A stretch of DNA of 64,000 nt from Nocardioides bizhenqiangii (GTDB lineage Bacteria > Actinomycetota > Actinomycetes > Propionibacteriales > Nocardioidaceae). The notes below the pieces were generated by a model. It ran no database searches and had not been told where the DNA came from. It worked only from the letters and a program-made list of their open reading frames with translations. This document shows, in pieces, positions 8,663-17,376 of the stretch. The DNA is taken from contig NZ_CP141059.1 of NCBI RefSeq assembly GCF_034661235.1, forward strand, positions 62,001 to 126,000, written 5' to 3'. Positions within the stretch are counted from its first letter, which is position 1, and the number at the start of each line of letters is the position of its first letter. A program made the position numbers and the translations under genes.

Positions 8663-10867
8663 ATGAGCACTGACACCCAGACCGCCGTGCGCTACGAGCG
8701 CGATGCCGACGGCATCGTCACGCTGACGCTCGACGACCCCAACCAGAGCGCCAACACGATGAACGAGCTCTACCGCTCCTCGATGGAGGCCGCGGTCGAG
8801 CGCCTGTACAACGAACACGGCGACGACGACAGCGCTATCAGGGGCGTCGTCATCGCCAGCGCGAAGAAGACCTTCTTCGCCGGCGGCGACCTCAAGCTGA
8901 TGACCCAGACGACCAAGGAGAACGCCCCCGAGGTGTTCGCGCTGGCCGAGAACATCAAGGCCGCGCTGCGCCGCCTCGAGCTGTTCCCCAAGCCGGTCGT
9001 CGCCGCGATCAACGGCGCCGCCCTCGGCGGCGGCCTCGAGATCTGCCTGGCCGCGAACCACCGGATCGCCGTCGACGACCGCAGCGTCAAGGTCGGCCTT
9101 CCGGAGGCCAGCCTCGGCCTGCTCCCGGGTGGCGGCGGCGTCACCCGCACCGTCCGGATGTTCGGCATCCAGTCGGCACTGATGGACTTCCTCCTCCAGG
9201 GCACGCAGTTCGACCCGCAGAAGGCCAAGGACAAGGGCCTCGTCAACGAGCTGGTCGCGAGCCGCGAGGAGCTGGTCCCTGCCGCCAAGGCGTGGATCAA
9301 GGCCAACCCCGAGGCGTCGGCGCAGCCGTGGGACGCCCCCGGCTACAAGATGCCCGGCGGCAACCCGAAGTCCCCGGCTCTCGCCGCCTTCCTGCCCGCG
9401 TTCCCGGCGCTCCTCCGCCAGCAGCTCAAGGGCGCGGACTACCCCGCGCAGAAGGCGATCCTGTCGGCTGCCATCGAGGGCGCGAACGTCGACTTCGACA
9501 CCGCTTCGCGGATCGAGTCGCGCTACCTCACCAACCTGGTGGTCAACCAGAACTCGAAGAACATGATCCAGGCGTTCTTCTTCGACCTCCAGGCGATCAA
9601 CTCCGGCTCGCTCCGTCCGCAGGGCATCGAGCCCTGGAAGGCCACCAAGGTCGGGGTGCTCGGCGCCGGGATGATGGGTGCCGGCATCGCATACGTCTGC
9701 GCCAAGGCCGGCATGGAGGTCGTCCTCAAGGACGTCGCCGTCGAGAACGCCGAGAAGGGCAAGGCCTACTCCGAGGGCATCCTCGACAAGGCCATCTCGC
9801 GCGGCAGGTCGACCGAGGAGAAGAAGGCCGAGCTGCTCGGGCGGATCAAGCCGACCGCCGACCCCGCCGACCTCACCGGCTGCGACCTCGTGATCGAGGC
9901 CGTCTTCGAGGACCCGGCGCTGAAGGCCAAGGTGTTCGCCGAGGTCGCGCCGTTCGTCAACAAGGACGCCCTGCTCTGCTCCAACACCTCCACGCTGCCG
10001 ATCACGCAGCTCGCCGAGGGTGTCGACCGGCCGACCGACTTCATCGGGCTGCACTTCTTCTCTCCCGTGGACAAGATGCCGCTGGTCGAGATCATCACCG
10101 GCAAGGAGACCAACGAGGTAGCGCTGGCCAAGGCGTACGACGTCGTCCAGCAGATCCGCAAGACGCCGATCGTCGTCAACGACAGCCGCGGCTTCTACAC
10201 CTCGCGGGTCATCGGCTACATGGTCAACGAGGGCATGGCGATGCTCGCCGAGGGCGTGGCGCCGTACAGCATCGAGCGCGCCACCCTGATGGCCGGCTAC
10301 CCTGCCGCCGTGCTCCAGCTGTCTGACGAGCTCAACCTCGAGCTGATGGCGAAGATCGCCAAGGCCACGAAGGAGGGCGAGCTCGCCGCGGGCAACGACT
10401 ACGTCGAGCACCCCGGCATCGCCGTCGTCCACAAGATGCTCGAGGCCGACCGTCCCGGTCGCCTCCGCGGCGCAGGCTTCTACGACTACGAGGACGGCAA
10501 GCGCGGCTCGATCTGGGCCGGTCTCGCAGAGCTGTTCCCCGTCGCCGAGCAGCAGCCGCCTCTCGAGGACATCAAGGACCGGATGCTGTTCGCCGAGGCA
10601 CTCGAGACGGCGAAGTGCTTCGAGGAGGGCGTCATCACCTCGGCGGCCGCCGCGAACATCGGCTCGATCATGGGCATCGGCTTCCCGCCGATGACCGGTG
10701 GCGCCGCGCAGTTCATGACCGGCTATGAGGACAAGCAGACCGGCGAGATCGGTCTCGACGCGTTCCTCACGCGGGCCGACGACCTGGCCGCCAAGTACGG
10801 CGACCGGTTCCAGGCCACCCCGTGGCTGCGTGACCTCGCCGCCTCGGGCGGGTCCTTCCCCGCCTGA
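8663..10867 (+). CDS. fadB: Multifunctional enoyl-CoA hydratase / 3-hydroxyacyl-CoA dehydrogenase
   Basis: 734 aa. The N-terminal crotonase domain (about 15-200) has FFAGGDLKLM and INGAALGGGLEICLAA for the oxyanion hole, and GLPEASLGLLPGGGG with a catalytic Glu. The NAD-binding domain starts near residue 331 with VGVLGAGMMGAGIA. GLHFFSPVDKMPLVEI holds the dehydrogenase His. The C-terminal dehydrogenase domains run to about 730. AAGGAG lies 14 bases before the ATG. It hydrates 2-enoyl-CoA and oxidises 3-hydroxyacyl-CoA, feeding the thiolase encoded upstream. A perfect 17-bp-stem hairpin lies 14 bases after the stop. Confidence 0.95.
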   Translation: MSTDTQTAVRYERDADGIVTLTLDDPNQSANTMNELYRSSMEAAVERLYNEHGDDDSAIRGVVIASAKKTFFAGGDLKLMTQTTKENAPEVFALAENIKAALRRLELFPKPVVAAINGAALGGGLEICLAANHRIAVDDRSVKVGLPEASLGLLPGGGGVTRTVRMFGIQSALMDFLLQGTQFDPQKAKDKGLVNELVASREELVPAAKAWIKANPEASAQPWDAPGYKMPGGNPKSPALAAFLPAFPALLRQQLKGADYPAQKAILSAAIEGANVDFDTASRIESRYLTNLVVNQNSKNMIQAFFFDLQAINSGSLRPQGIEPWKATKVGVLGAGMMGAGIAYVCAKAGMEVVLKDVAVENAEKGKAYSEGILDKAISRGRSTEEKKAELLGRIKPTADPADLTGCDLVIEAVFEDPALKAKVFAEVAPFVNKDALLCSNTSTLPITQLAEGVDRPTDFIGLHFFSPVDKMPLVEIITGKETNEVALAKAYDVVQQIRKTPIVVNDSRGFYTSRVIGYMVNEGMAMLAEGVAPYSIERATLMAGYPAAVLQLSDELNLELMAKIAKATKEGELAAGNDYVEHPGIAVVHKMLEADRPGRLRGAGFYDYEDGKRGSIWAGLAELFPVAEQQPPLEDIKDRMLFAEALETAKCFEEGVITSAAAANIGSIMGIGFPPMTGGAAQFMTGYEDKQTGEIGLDAFLTRADDLAAKYGDRFQATPWLRDLAASGGSFPA

Positions 10868-10880
10868 TCCTGCTTCACCA

Positions 10881-10916
10881 CGTCGACCCGGCTCGTTTGA
10901 ACGAGCCGGGTCGACG
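10881..10916. terminator. Perfect 17-bp-stem hairpin terminator
   Basis: CGTCGACCCGGCTCGTT (10881-10897) and its exact complement AACGAGCCGGGTCGACG (10900-10916) are separated by only TG. The hairpin sits between the convergent fadB and DUF4349 genes and can serve both directions. It has no U-tract, which is usual for high-G+C actinobacteria. Confidence 0.85.
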
Positions 10917-10941
10917 CGATTTCGCTGACGCTCGGCGGTGA

Positions 10942-11910
10942 TCAGGCGTCGGCAGGCGTGGCCAGGTCCGGTGAGCCGTCGCGGCGGCGGAGGCGACGAA
11001 CCAGCAGCAGTATCGGCGCCCCGATGATCAGGAGGACAGCCGCCCAGGGGAGCAACGCACCGGCCACGGTGGCGGTGCCGGTGCCGAAGGACTTCAATGC
11101 GTCCCAGCCGTTCTCGAGGCCGGCGAGGAACCCTGCTTCCTCCGGCTCCTCCTTCGTGTCCTTCTTCTCCTTCGGCGGGAGCGAGATGTTGACGGAGATC
11201 GTGGACATCGACGTCTGGTCGTTGAGGTAGGTCAGCCGCCGCTCGAGCGACTCGAGGTCGGCCTGGCGGTGCGACAGCTGCGCCTCGATCCGGATGATGT
11301 CACTGATCGACTGCGCCCTGTCGAGCAGCTCCTCGACCCTGGCCAGGCTCCGGCGCTGGGCGCGGATCCGGACCTGGGTGTCGATCACCTTGGTGGTGAC
11401 GTCCTCCTTGCCGGTGTTGGAGGACTGCAGGTCGCCGGCCTCCTCGAGATCGGTGAAGGCCTCGTCGAAGTCCGCGACGGGGATCCGCAGCAGCAGCCGC
11501 GCCGTGCTGATCTCGCCGTCGTCGTTGGTCGTCGTCTCTCGCTCGGTGACCTCGCCGCCGTGCTCGTCGGCGATCCGGGTGACGTCGAAGGCGGCGACGC
11601 CGACATCGTCGGCCTCGAGCGACACGTTGCCCTTCGCGATGATCTTCTGCGCGGGATCGTCGGGATCGGGCGGGCCCTGCTCGCTCATGGCCGACGCGTC
11701 GTCGACCTCCATGCTGTCGGCGGCATCCCGCCTTGCGACTCCCTGATCGAGAGGTGCCTCGGCAGGCGCGTCGGCGTCCTTGAACTCCCTCGCGCCGGCC
11801 GAGTCCGAATCGCCGCCGTCTTCACCCCCCGACGAGGAGCACGCTGCGATCGCGAGGAGGACGGCGACAAGTGCGAGCAGCAGCGGGATACGACGCGTGA
11901 CAGGCCTCAT
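10942..11910 (-). CDS. DUF4349 lipoprotein with C-terminal membrane anchor
   Basis: 322 aa from the ATG at 11910. The signal peptide RRIPLLLALVAVLLAIAAC ends in a lipobox Cys followed by SSSGGEDGGDSDS, so the mature N-terminus is probably lipid-anchored. The body matches DUF4349: a beta-rich segment, a coiled-coil helix pair around RSLARVEELLDRAQSISDII, then TYLNDQTSMSTISVNISL. Near the C-terminus a transmembrane segment (WAAVLLIIGAPILLLVRRL) is followed by a basic tail. Anchoring at both ends suggests an envelope stress or adhesion role, but no biochemical function is established for the family. Start codons further upstream are rejected because they would bury the signal peptide. Confidence 0.83.
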   Translation of the reverse strand: MRPVTRRIPLLLALVAVLLAIAACSSSGGEDGGDSDSAGAREFKDADAPAEAPLDQGVARRDAADSMEVDDASAMSEQGPPDPDDPAQKIIAKGNVSLEADDVGVAAFDVTRIADEHGGEVTERETTTNDDGEISTARLLLRIPVADFDEAFTDLEEAGDLQSSNTGKEDVTTKVIDTQVRIRAQRRSLARVEELLDRAQSISDIIRIEAQLSHRQADLESLERRLTYLNDQTSMSTISVNISLPPKEKKDTKEEPEEAGFLAGLENGWDALKSFGTGTATVAGALLPWAAVLLIIGAPILLLVRRLRRRDGSPDLATPADA

Positions 11911-12038
11911 GAAGGTACGACGGCGCGAGCTGCCGGTCGGTTCCGTCGCCACCGCCAGCCATTCCCTTCTGCCGGCAAGAGGCCTATGGTCGGCCAGTCG
12001 GGCGCCTTCGGGTGGCGCCCCGGGCTCGGGAGTGACTT

Positions 12039-13535
12039 GTGAGATCGACTCGGCGGATCTCCGCCATGCTGGCAGCCTTCGCAATCGTCCTGGTCGGCCT
12101 GGTCGCCGCCACCGGACCGGTCGAGGCCAAGGACAAGGACAAGGACAACAGGTGCAACCGGACCAACGACTCGGTCCGCAAGCTGCTCGAGTGCGTGACG
12201 CTCGAAGGCGTCCTCGAGCACCAGGAGGCGTTCGCGGCGATCGCCGACGCCCACGGCGGCAACCGCTCGGCGGGCACGCCCGGCTACGACGCGTCCGCCG
12301 ACTACGTCGAGGACCGGCTCACCGCGGCCGGTTACGACGTCACCCGGCAGACCTTCGACGTCTACAGCTTCGAGGACCACGGCGGCTCCGAGCTGGAGCA
12401 GACCAACCCCGACGACGTCAGCTACGTCGAGGGCACCGACTTCGGAGCGACGCCGCACTCCGAGCCAGGTGACGTGACCGCCGCCGTGACCCCGGTCGAC
12501 ATCCAGCTCGGTCTCGGCAACACGTCGTCCAGCGGGTGCGAGGACGCCGACTTCGCCGGGTTCCCGGTCGGCAACATCGCCCTCATCCAGCGCGGCACCT
12601 GCACGTTCGAGATCAAGGGTGAGAACGCCGCCGAGGCGGGCGCCTCCGGCATCCTGTTCTTCAACCAGGGCAACACCGCGGGCGCCGACCGTCAGGGCAT
12701 CCCCGCGGTCACGCTCGGCAACGACTACACCGCGGATCTCCCGGCACTGAACCTGACCTACACGCTGGGTGCACAGCTGGCTGGCATCCCGGACCTGGAG
12801 ATGCGGCTGTTCGCCGACGTCACCCGGACGCCCACGACCACGCAGAACGTCATCGCGGAGTCGCGGCGCGGCGACCCCGACAACGTGATCATGGCGGGCG
12901 CCCACCTCGACTCGGTGCCCGAGGGCCCCGGCATCAACGACAACGGCTCCGGCTCCAGCGCGCTGATCGAGGTCGCGGAGCAGATCGCCAAGGTGAAGCT
13001 GCCCAACAAGGTCCGCTTCGCCTGGTGGGGTGCCGAGGAGGCAGGACTCGTCGGTTCGAACTACTACGTCAACACCCTGCCGGACCCGGACCTCGCCGAC
13101 ATCGAGATGTACCTCAACTTCGACATGGTCGGCTCACCCAACTACGGCCTCTTCATCTACGACGGGGACGGCTCGGGCTTCGACCTGGTCGGCCCCGACG
13201 GGTCCGACGAGATCGAGGCGTTGTTCGAGCGCTACTACGCCGAGCGCGGCATCCCGTCCGAGCCGACCGCGTTCTCCGGCCGGTCCGACTACCAGGCCTT
13301 CATCAACAACGGCGTGCCGTCCGGAGGCCTGTTCACCGGGGCCGAGGGCGTCAAGACGCCTGCTCAGGCCGAGAAGTGGGGCGGCACCGCCGGTCTCGCC
13401 TACGACCCGTGCTACCACTCGCCGTGCGACACGATCGACAACCTCAGCCACGAGGCGCTCGCCATCAACGCAGACGCGATCGCCTACGTGCTCTACCTCT
13501 ACGCGTCCGACCGGGAGGCCATCAACGCCGGGTGA
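12039..13535 (+). CDS. Secreted M28 zinc aminopeptidase with PA domain
   Basis: 498 aa with a Sec signal peptide (RSTRRIS, then MLAAFAIVLVGLVAATG) from GTG 12039. A protease-associated domain (about 135-250) is inserted before the catalytic domain. The five M28 metal and base positions are all visible: H289 (GAHLDS), D301 (INDNGSG), E333/E334 (GAEEAGL), D362 (NFDMVG) and H460 (CYHSPCD). The intervals 12 and 28 equal those of the Streptomyces griseus aminopeptidase. It releases N-terminal residues from peptides outside the cell. It diverges from the DUF4349 gene and is convergent with the MocR gene, sharing a short hairpin. Confidence 0.93.
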   Translation: MRSTRRISAMLAAFAIVLVGLVAATGPVEAKDKDKDNRCNRTNDSVRKLLECVTLEGVLEHQEAFAAIADAHGGNRSAGTPGYDASADYVEDRLTAAGYDVTRQTFDVYSFEDHGGSELEQTNPDDVSYVEGTDFGATPHSEPGDVTAAVTPVDIQLGLGNTSSSGCEDADFAGFPVGNIALIQRGTCTFEIKGENAAEAGASGILFFNQGNTAGADRQGIPAVTLGNDYTADLPALNLTYTLGAQLAGIPDLEMRLFADVTRTPTTTQNVIAESRRGDPDNVIMAGAHLDSVPEGPGINDNGSGSSALIEVAEQIAKVKLPNKVRFAWWGAEEAGLVGSNYYVNTLPDPDLADIEMYLNFDMVGSPNYGLFIYDGDGSGFDLVGPDGSDEIEALFERYYAERGIPSEPTAFSGRSDYQAFINNGVPSGGLFTGAEGVKTPAQAEKWGGTAGLAYDPCYHSPCDTIDNLSHEALAINADAIAYVLYLYASDREAINAG

Positions 13536-13547
13536 CCTAGCGGTCAC
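13532..13547. terminator. Small hairpin bridging two convergent stop codons
   Basis: GTGACC-TAGC-GGTCAC (13532-13547) is a 6-bp perfect stem. It contains the TGA of the M28 gene (13533-13535) and the TGA of the MocR gene (13544-13546 on the minus strand). It is short, so termination efficiency is uncertain, but nothing else separates the two genes. Confidence 0.4.
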
Positions 13548-14869
13548 TCGGCAACACTGGCGGCGGCGAGCGCGGCCGCGACCTCGGCCGCGTCGTCGGG
13601 CGACACCAGCCCGGACGTCACCCGGAGGTACGGCGCGCCGTCGGCCGCCACGAACACCGACCCGCCGGCGACCCGGATCCCCGACGCCGACAGGTGCACC
13701 ACGGCCGCGCGCTCGTCGTGGACGGGGAGCCACATGTTGATCCCGTCCGGCACCGCGACGACGATGCCGAGTGCCTCCAGCTCGGCGACGATCGTGCGCT
13801 GCCGCGCCATGTACTGCCGCCGCGCCTCGCTCACCTCGTCGAGCGACTGCGACGAGGTGAGCAGGTCGAGCAGGATCGTCTGCACCATCCGCGAGGTCCA
13901 CGCCGGGCCCAGCATCCTGCGTGACACGATCCGGTCGACGATGGAGGACGGTCCGCCGAGGGCAGCGATCCGCAGGTCGGGGCCGTGGGACTTCGAGAAC
14001 GACCGCACGTGCACCACCTGGTCCGGCAGCCAGACCCCGAGGCTGACGTCGGGCGCGACCGAGATGCCGGAGGAGTGGTCGTCCTCGATGATCCACGGCA
14101 TCTCGCCCCGTCGTTGGCGCAGCACGCGCACCAGCTGCTCCGCCCGTGCGGCCGTCGTCGACACACCGGTGGGGTTGTGCGCCCGCGGCTGCAGCACCAC
14201 GGCCACCGGACGCGCGTCGAGCGCCCGCCGCAGCGAGTCGGCGGTGACGCCCGATCCGTCGAGCGCGATCGGCACCACCTCGGCGCCGAGCGCCTCGATC
14301 AGGTCGAAGAACGGCGGGAAGCCGGGCGACTCGAGCACCACGCGGTCGCCGTACGAGACGACCTGCTCGAGCATCCGGGCGACGCCGTCGGTCGCGCCGT
14401 CGACGACGGTGATCGCCTCGGTCGGGTAGGGCCAGGTCGCGGCCAGCACCTCGCCCAGCTCCGGCAGCACCGGCTCCTCCTGGTAGGCGAGGACGGCGGC
14501 GCGCTGGGAGACCCGGTGCAGCGCCGGCCCGAGGTCGGGCAGCAGGGTCGGGTCGGGCGTGCCGCGGGAGAGGTCGAGCCGCAACCCGTCGGGACCGGCG
14601 CCGACCAGGCCGCGCTGCCGCGGCGACAGCCAGGGCGTCGGGGTGTCGCGGACGAAGGTGCCGGCCCGCCCGCGCGAGACGACCAGCCCGGTACGACGCA
14701 GCGCCTGCCACGCGGCCGACACCGTCGCCGGTGACACCCCGAGGTCAGAGGCGACGTCGCGGACCGTCGGCAACCGGTCGCCGGGGGCTAGCTCGCCCGC
14801 CCGGATGGCGCGACTGAACGCACCCGCGATCCCCTGCGGCGTGCTGTCGCTGATGGCCGCCAGATCCAT
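13544..14869 (-). CDS. MocR/GabR-type GntR regulator with PLP aminotransferase domain
   Basis: 441 aa from the ATG at 14869. The N-terminal GntR winged helix (RAGELAPGDRLPTVRDVASD, then LGVSPATVSAAW) is fused to a fold-type I aminotransferase domain. That domain contains the PLP lysine K293 in SFSKSHGPDLRIAALGG and the Asn/Asp-Tyr type pocket region PRAHNPTG. MocR proteins sense amines or amino acids as PLP aldimines (GabR with GABA). It diverges from the nine-gene pyrimidine-type operon, which makes a beta-amino acid intermediate, so it is the probable pathway regulator, with beta-alanine or 3-aminoisobutyrate the likely inducer. The ORF extends upstream to 14953, but that would add an unrelated N-terminus. 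Confidence 0.9.
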   Translation of the reverse strand: MDLAAISDSTPQGIAGAFSRAIRAGELAPGDRLPTVRDVASDLGVSPATVSAAWQALRRTGLVVSRGRAGTFVRDTPTPWLSPRQRGLVGAGPDGLRLDLSRGTPDPTLLPDLGPALHRVSQRAAVLAYQEEPVLPELGEVLAATWPYPTEAITVVDGATDGVARMLEQVVSYGDRVVLESPGFPPFFDLIEALGAEVVPIALDGSGVTADSLRRALDARPVAVVLQPRAHNPTGVSTTAARAEQLVRVLRQRRGEMPWIIEDDHSSGISVAPDVSLGVWLPDQVVHVRSFSKSHGPDLRIAALGGPSSIVDRIVSRRMLGPAWTSRMVQTILLDLLTSSQSLDEVSEARRQYMARQRTIVAELEALGIVVAVPDGINMWLPVHDERAAVVHLSASGIRVAGGSVFVAADGAPYLRVTSGLVSPDDAAEVAAALAAASVAE

Positions 14870-15001
14870 GCCCAACCCTTGACAAGAGGGAAATCGAAGC
14901 GAAATGTTCAACCCAGAAGATAACAGAACTTCGGGGTAGCGAGGCCGGGTCACGGGCGGCCTCGCACCTCAACCACCGACTGCCCCCATTCGGAGGACCC
15001 G
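14870..15001. promoter_or_regulatory. Divergent promoter region, MocR gene / pyrimidine-type operon
   Basis: A TTGACA -35 element (14879-14884) points toward the operon, with AATGTT (14903-14908) at 18 bp as a possible -10. The spacer contains two direct GAAAT repeats (14890 and 14901), 11 bp apart and so on one DNA face, as expected for dimeric MocR proteins, which bind direct repeats. GGAGG about ten bases before ATG 15002 is a strong ribosome-binding site. Confidence 0.5.
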
Positions 15002-15850
15002 ATGACGATCGTGCGCGCCGCCATCAGCCAGACCACCTGGACCGGCGACAAGGAGTCCATGCTCGACAAGCACGAGCAGTTCGCTCGCGACGCCGCGGCC
15101 CAGGACGCCCAGATCATTTGCTTCCAGGAGCTGTTCTACGGCCCCTACTTCGGCATCACCCAGGACCAGAAGTACTACCGCTACGCCGAGCCCGCCGACG
15201 GCCCGATCGTCCAGCGCTTCGCCGCGGTGGCGAAGGAGCTCGGCATGGTGATGGTGCTCCCGATCTACGAGGAGGAGCAGGCCGGCGTCTACTACAACAC
15301 CGCTGTCGTGGTCGACGCCGACGGCACCATCCTCGGCAAGTACCGCAAGCACCACATCCCGCAGCTGGAGAAGTTCTTCGAGAAGTTCTACTTCCGCCCC
15401 GGCAACCTCGGCTACCCGGTGTTCGACACCGCAGTCGGCAAGGTCGGCACCTACATCTGCTACGACCGCCACTTCCCCGAGGGCTGGCGGGAGCTCGGCC
15501 TCAACGGCGCGCACATGGTCTTCAACCCCAACGCCACCAAGCCCGGCCTGAGCAACCGGCTGTGGGAGGTCGAGGGCCCGTGCGCCGCCGTCGCCAACGG
15601 CTACTTCGTGCTCCAGCCCAACCGGGTCGGTCTCGAGGACAACGAGTACGGCGCCGAGGCGGTCGACTTCTACGGCACCAGCCAGGTCATCGACCCGCGC
15701 GGCAACTTCGTCGGCGAGCGGGGCTCCTCGGAGAAGGAGGAGCTCCTCGTCCGTGACCTCGACATGGGCATGGTCCAGCAGATGCGCGACGACTGGCAGT
15801 TCTACCGCGACCGCCGGCCCGACTCCTACACCGCCATCGCGCGACCCTGA
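15002..15850 (+). CDS. Beta-ureidopropionase / N-carbamoyl-amino-acid amidohydrolase (nitrilase superfamily)
   Basis: 282 aa, carbon-nitrogen hydrolase fold. The catalytic triad is visible: E43 (CFQELFYGPYF), K116 (KYRKHHIPQ) and C153 (GTYICYDRHFPEGW). The family hydrolyses N-carbamoyl-beta-alanine or N-carbamoyl-beta-aminoisobutyrate to the free amino acid, CO2 and ammonia, the third step of reductive pyrimidine catabolism. The next gene encodes the enzyme for step two. It is the first gene of the operon and has a strong GGAGG. An N-carbamoyl-D-amino-acid hydrolase role (hydantoin use) is the main alternative. Confidence 0.88.
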   Translation: MTIVRAAISQTTWTGDKESMLDKHEQFARDAAAQDAQIICFQELFYGPYFGITQDQKYYRYAEPADGPIVQRFAAVAKELGMVMVLPIYEEEQAGVYYNTAVVVDADGTILGKYRKHHIPQLEKFFEKFYFRPGNLGYPVFDTAVGKVGTYICYDRHFPEGWRELGLNGAHMVFNPNATKPGLSNRLWEVEGPCAAVANGYFVLQPNRVGLEDNEYGAEAVDFYGTSQVIDPRGNFVGERGSSEKEELLVRDLDMGMVQQMRDDWQFYRDRRPDSYTAIARP

Positions 15851-15852
15851 AT

Positions 15853-15875
15853 CTCGACAAGCTCGATCACCGGAG
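15853..15875 (+). repeat. Short REP-like repeat, compact form
   Basis: TCTCGACAAGCTCGATCACCGG lies in the 31-bp gap between the first two operon genes. It shares its outer parts, TCTCGA and CTCGA(C/T)(G/C)ACCG, with a longer element at 17315-17362 on the other side of the hydantoinase gene. From memory, elements of this kind are dispersed through Nocardioides genomes; that was not checked here. Confidence 0.5.
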
Positions 15876-15881
15876 AATGAG

Positions 15882-17312
15882 ATGACCATCCTGATCAAGG
15901 GCGGCACGGTCGTGAACGCGACCGGCACCGTCGAGGCGGACGTGCTGGTCGACGGCGAGCAGATCGTGGCGGTGCTGGCGCCCGGCAGCCAGACGCTGGG
16001 AAGCATCGAGGCCGACGAAGTCGTCGACGCCACCGGGAAGTACGTCATCCCGGGCGGCATCGACGCCCACACCCACATGCAGCTGCCGTTCGGCGGCACC
16101 CAGGCCAGCGACACGTTCGAGACCGGGACGACAGCCGCAGCGTGGGGCGGCACGACGTCGATCATCGACTTCGCAGTGCAGAAGTACGGCGAGCGCGTCG
16201 AGGACGGGCTCGCGCACTGGCACGAGCTGGCCGACGGCAACTGTGCGATCGACTACGGGTTCCACCAGATCATCGGTGGCGTCGACGACGAGTCGCTGAA
16301 GGCGATGGAGGGGCTGATCGACGAGGGTGTCACGTCGTACAAGCTGTTCATGGCCTACCCGGGCGTGTTCTACAGCGACGACGCCCAGATCCTGCGAGCG
16401 ATGCAGAAGGCCCGCGAGATGGGCCTCCTGACGATGATGCACGCGGAGAACGGTCCCGCGATCGACGTGCTCGCGGCGCAGCTCGCCGAGTCCGGCAAGA
16501 CGACCCCCTACTACCACGGCATCGCGCGGGCGTGGCAGATGGAGGAGGAGGCCACCCACCGCGCGATCATGCTCGCCGACGTCACCGACGCGCCGCTCTA
16601 CGTCGTCCACATGAGCGCGAAGCAGGCGGTCGCCCAGGTGGCGTGGGCGCGGGACAACGGCAAGAACGTCTTCGGCGAGACCTGCCCGCAGTACCTCTAC
16701 CTGTCCCTCGAGAAGCAGCTCGGCGCCCGCAGCGACGAGTGGGGCGACTTCGAGGGCGCCAAGTGGGTCTGCTCCACGCCGCTGCGGTCCGAGGAGGAGG
16801 GCCACCTCGAGGCGATGTGGCAGGGGCTGCGCACCAACGACCTGCAGATGGTGTCGACCGACCACTGCCCGTTCTGCATGAAGGACCAGAAGGAGCTCGG
16901 CAAGGACGACTTCCGGGCGATCCCCAACGGCATCGGCTCGATCGAGCACCGCGTCGACCTGCTCTACCAGGGTGTCGTCGACGGCCGGATCTCGCTGCCG
17001 CGCTGGGTCGAGCTGATCTCGACCACGCCGGCCCGGATGTTCGGGCTCTACGGCAAGAAGGGCGTGATCCAGCCCGGCGCCGACGCCGACATCGTCGTCT
17101 ACGACCCCAACGGTCACACGTCGATCGGCTACGGCGAGGGCAAGAAGCACCACATGAACATGGACCACTCCGCGTGGGAGGGCTTCGAGATCGACGGCCA
17201 CGTCGACGTGACCATCTCCCGCGGCACCGTCCTGGTCGCTGACGGTGAGTTCAAGGGGACCAAGGGTCACGGTCAGTACCTCAAGCGCGACCTGACGCAG
17301 TACCTGACCTGA
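15882..17312 (+). CDS. Dihydropyrimidinase / D-hydantoinase
   Basis: 476 aa of the cyclic amidohydrolase superfamily. All binuclear metal ligands are present: H63 and H65 (DAHTHMQL), carboxylated K154 (TSYKLFMAYPG), H187 (MMHAENG), H243 (YVVHMSAKQ) and D327 (STDHCPF). It opens 5,6-dihydrouracil, 5,6-dihydrothymine or hydantoins to N-carbamoyl amino acids, which the upstream amidohydrolase then cleaves. ATG 15882 has GGAG ten bases upstream; the frame extends further upstream, but only through the previous gene. REP-like repeats flank it on both sides within an otherwise tight operon. Confidence 0.93.
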   Translation: MTILIKGGTVVNATGTVEADVLVDGEQIVAVLAPGSQTLGSIEADEVVDATGKYVIPGGIDAHTHMQLPFGGTQASDTFETGTTAAAWGGTTSIIDFAVQKYGERVEDGLAHWHELADGNCAIDYGFHQIIGGVDDESLKAMEGLIDEGVTSYKLFMAYPGVFYSDDAQILRAMQKAREMGLLTMMHAENGPAIDVLAAQLAESGKTTPYYHGIARAWQMEEEATHRAIMLADVTDAPLYVVHMSAKQAVAQVAWARDNGKNVFGETCPQYLYLSLEKQLGARSDEWGDFEGAKWVCSTPLRSEEEGHLEAMWQGLRTNDLQMVSTDHCPFCMKDQKELGKDDFRAIPNGIGSIEHRVDLLYQGVVDGRISLPRWVELISTTPARMFGLYGKKGVIQPGADADIVVYDPNGHTSIGYGEGKKHHMNMDHSAWEGFEIDGHVDVTISRGTVLVADGEFKGTKGHGQYLKRDLTQYLT

Positions 17313-17314
17313 GG

Positions 17315-17362
17315 CGTCTCGATACGCCCTCGCCCAGGGGCTCGGGCTACTCGACGACCGAG
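17315..17362 (+). repeat. REP-like imperfect palindrome, long form
   Basis: The element begins TCTCGATACGCCC and ends GGGCTACTCGACGACCG. The two ends form an imperfect stem (TCGATAcGCCC against GGGCTAcTCGA). It lies in the 64-bp gap before the F420-type oxidoreductase gene. It has the same outer blocks as the compact element at 15853-15875, with a different centre. Confidence 0.5.
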
Positions 17363-17376
17363 AGGAAGCAGACAAG

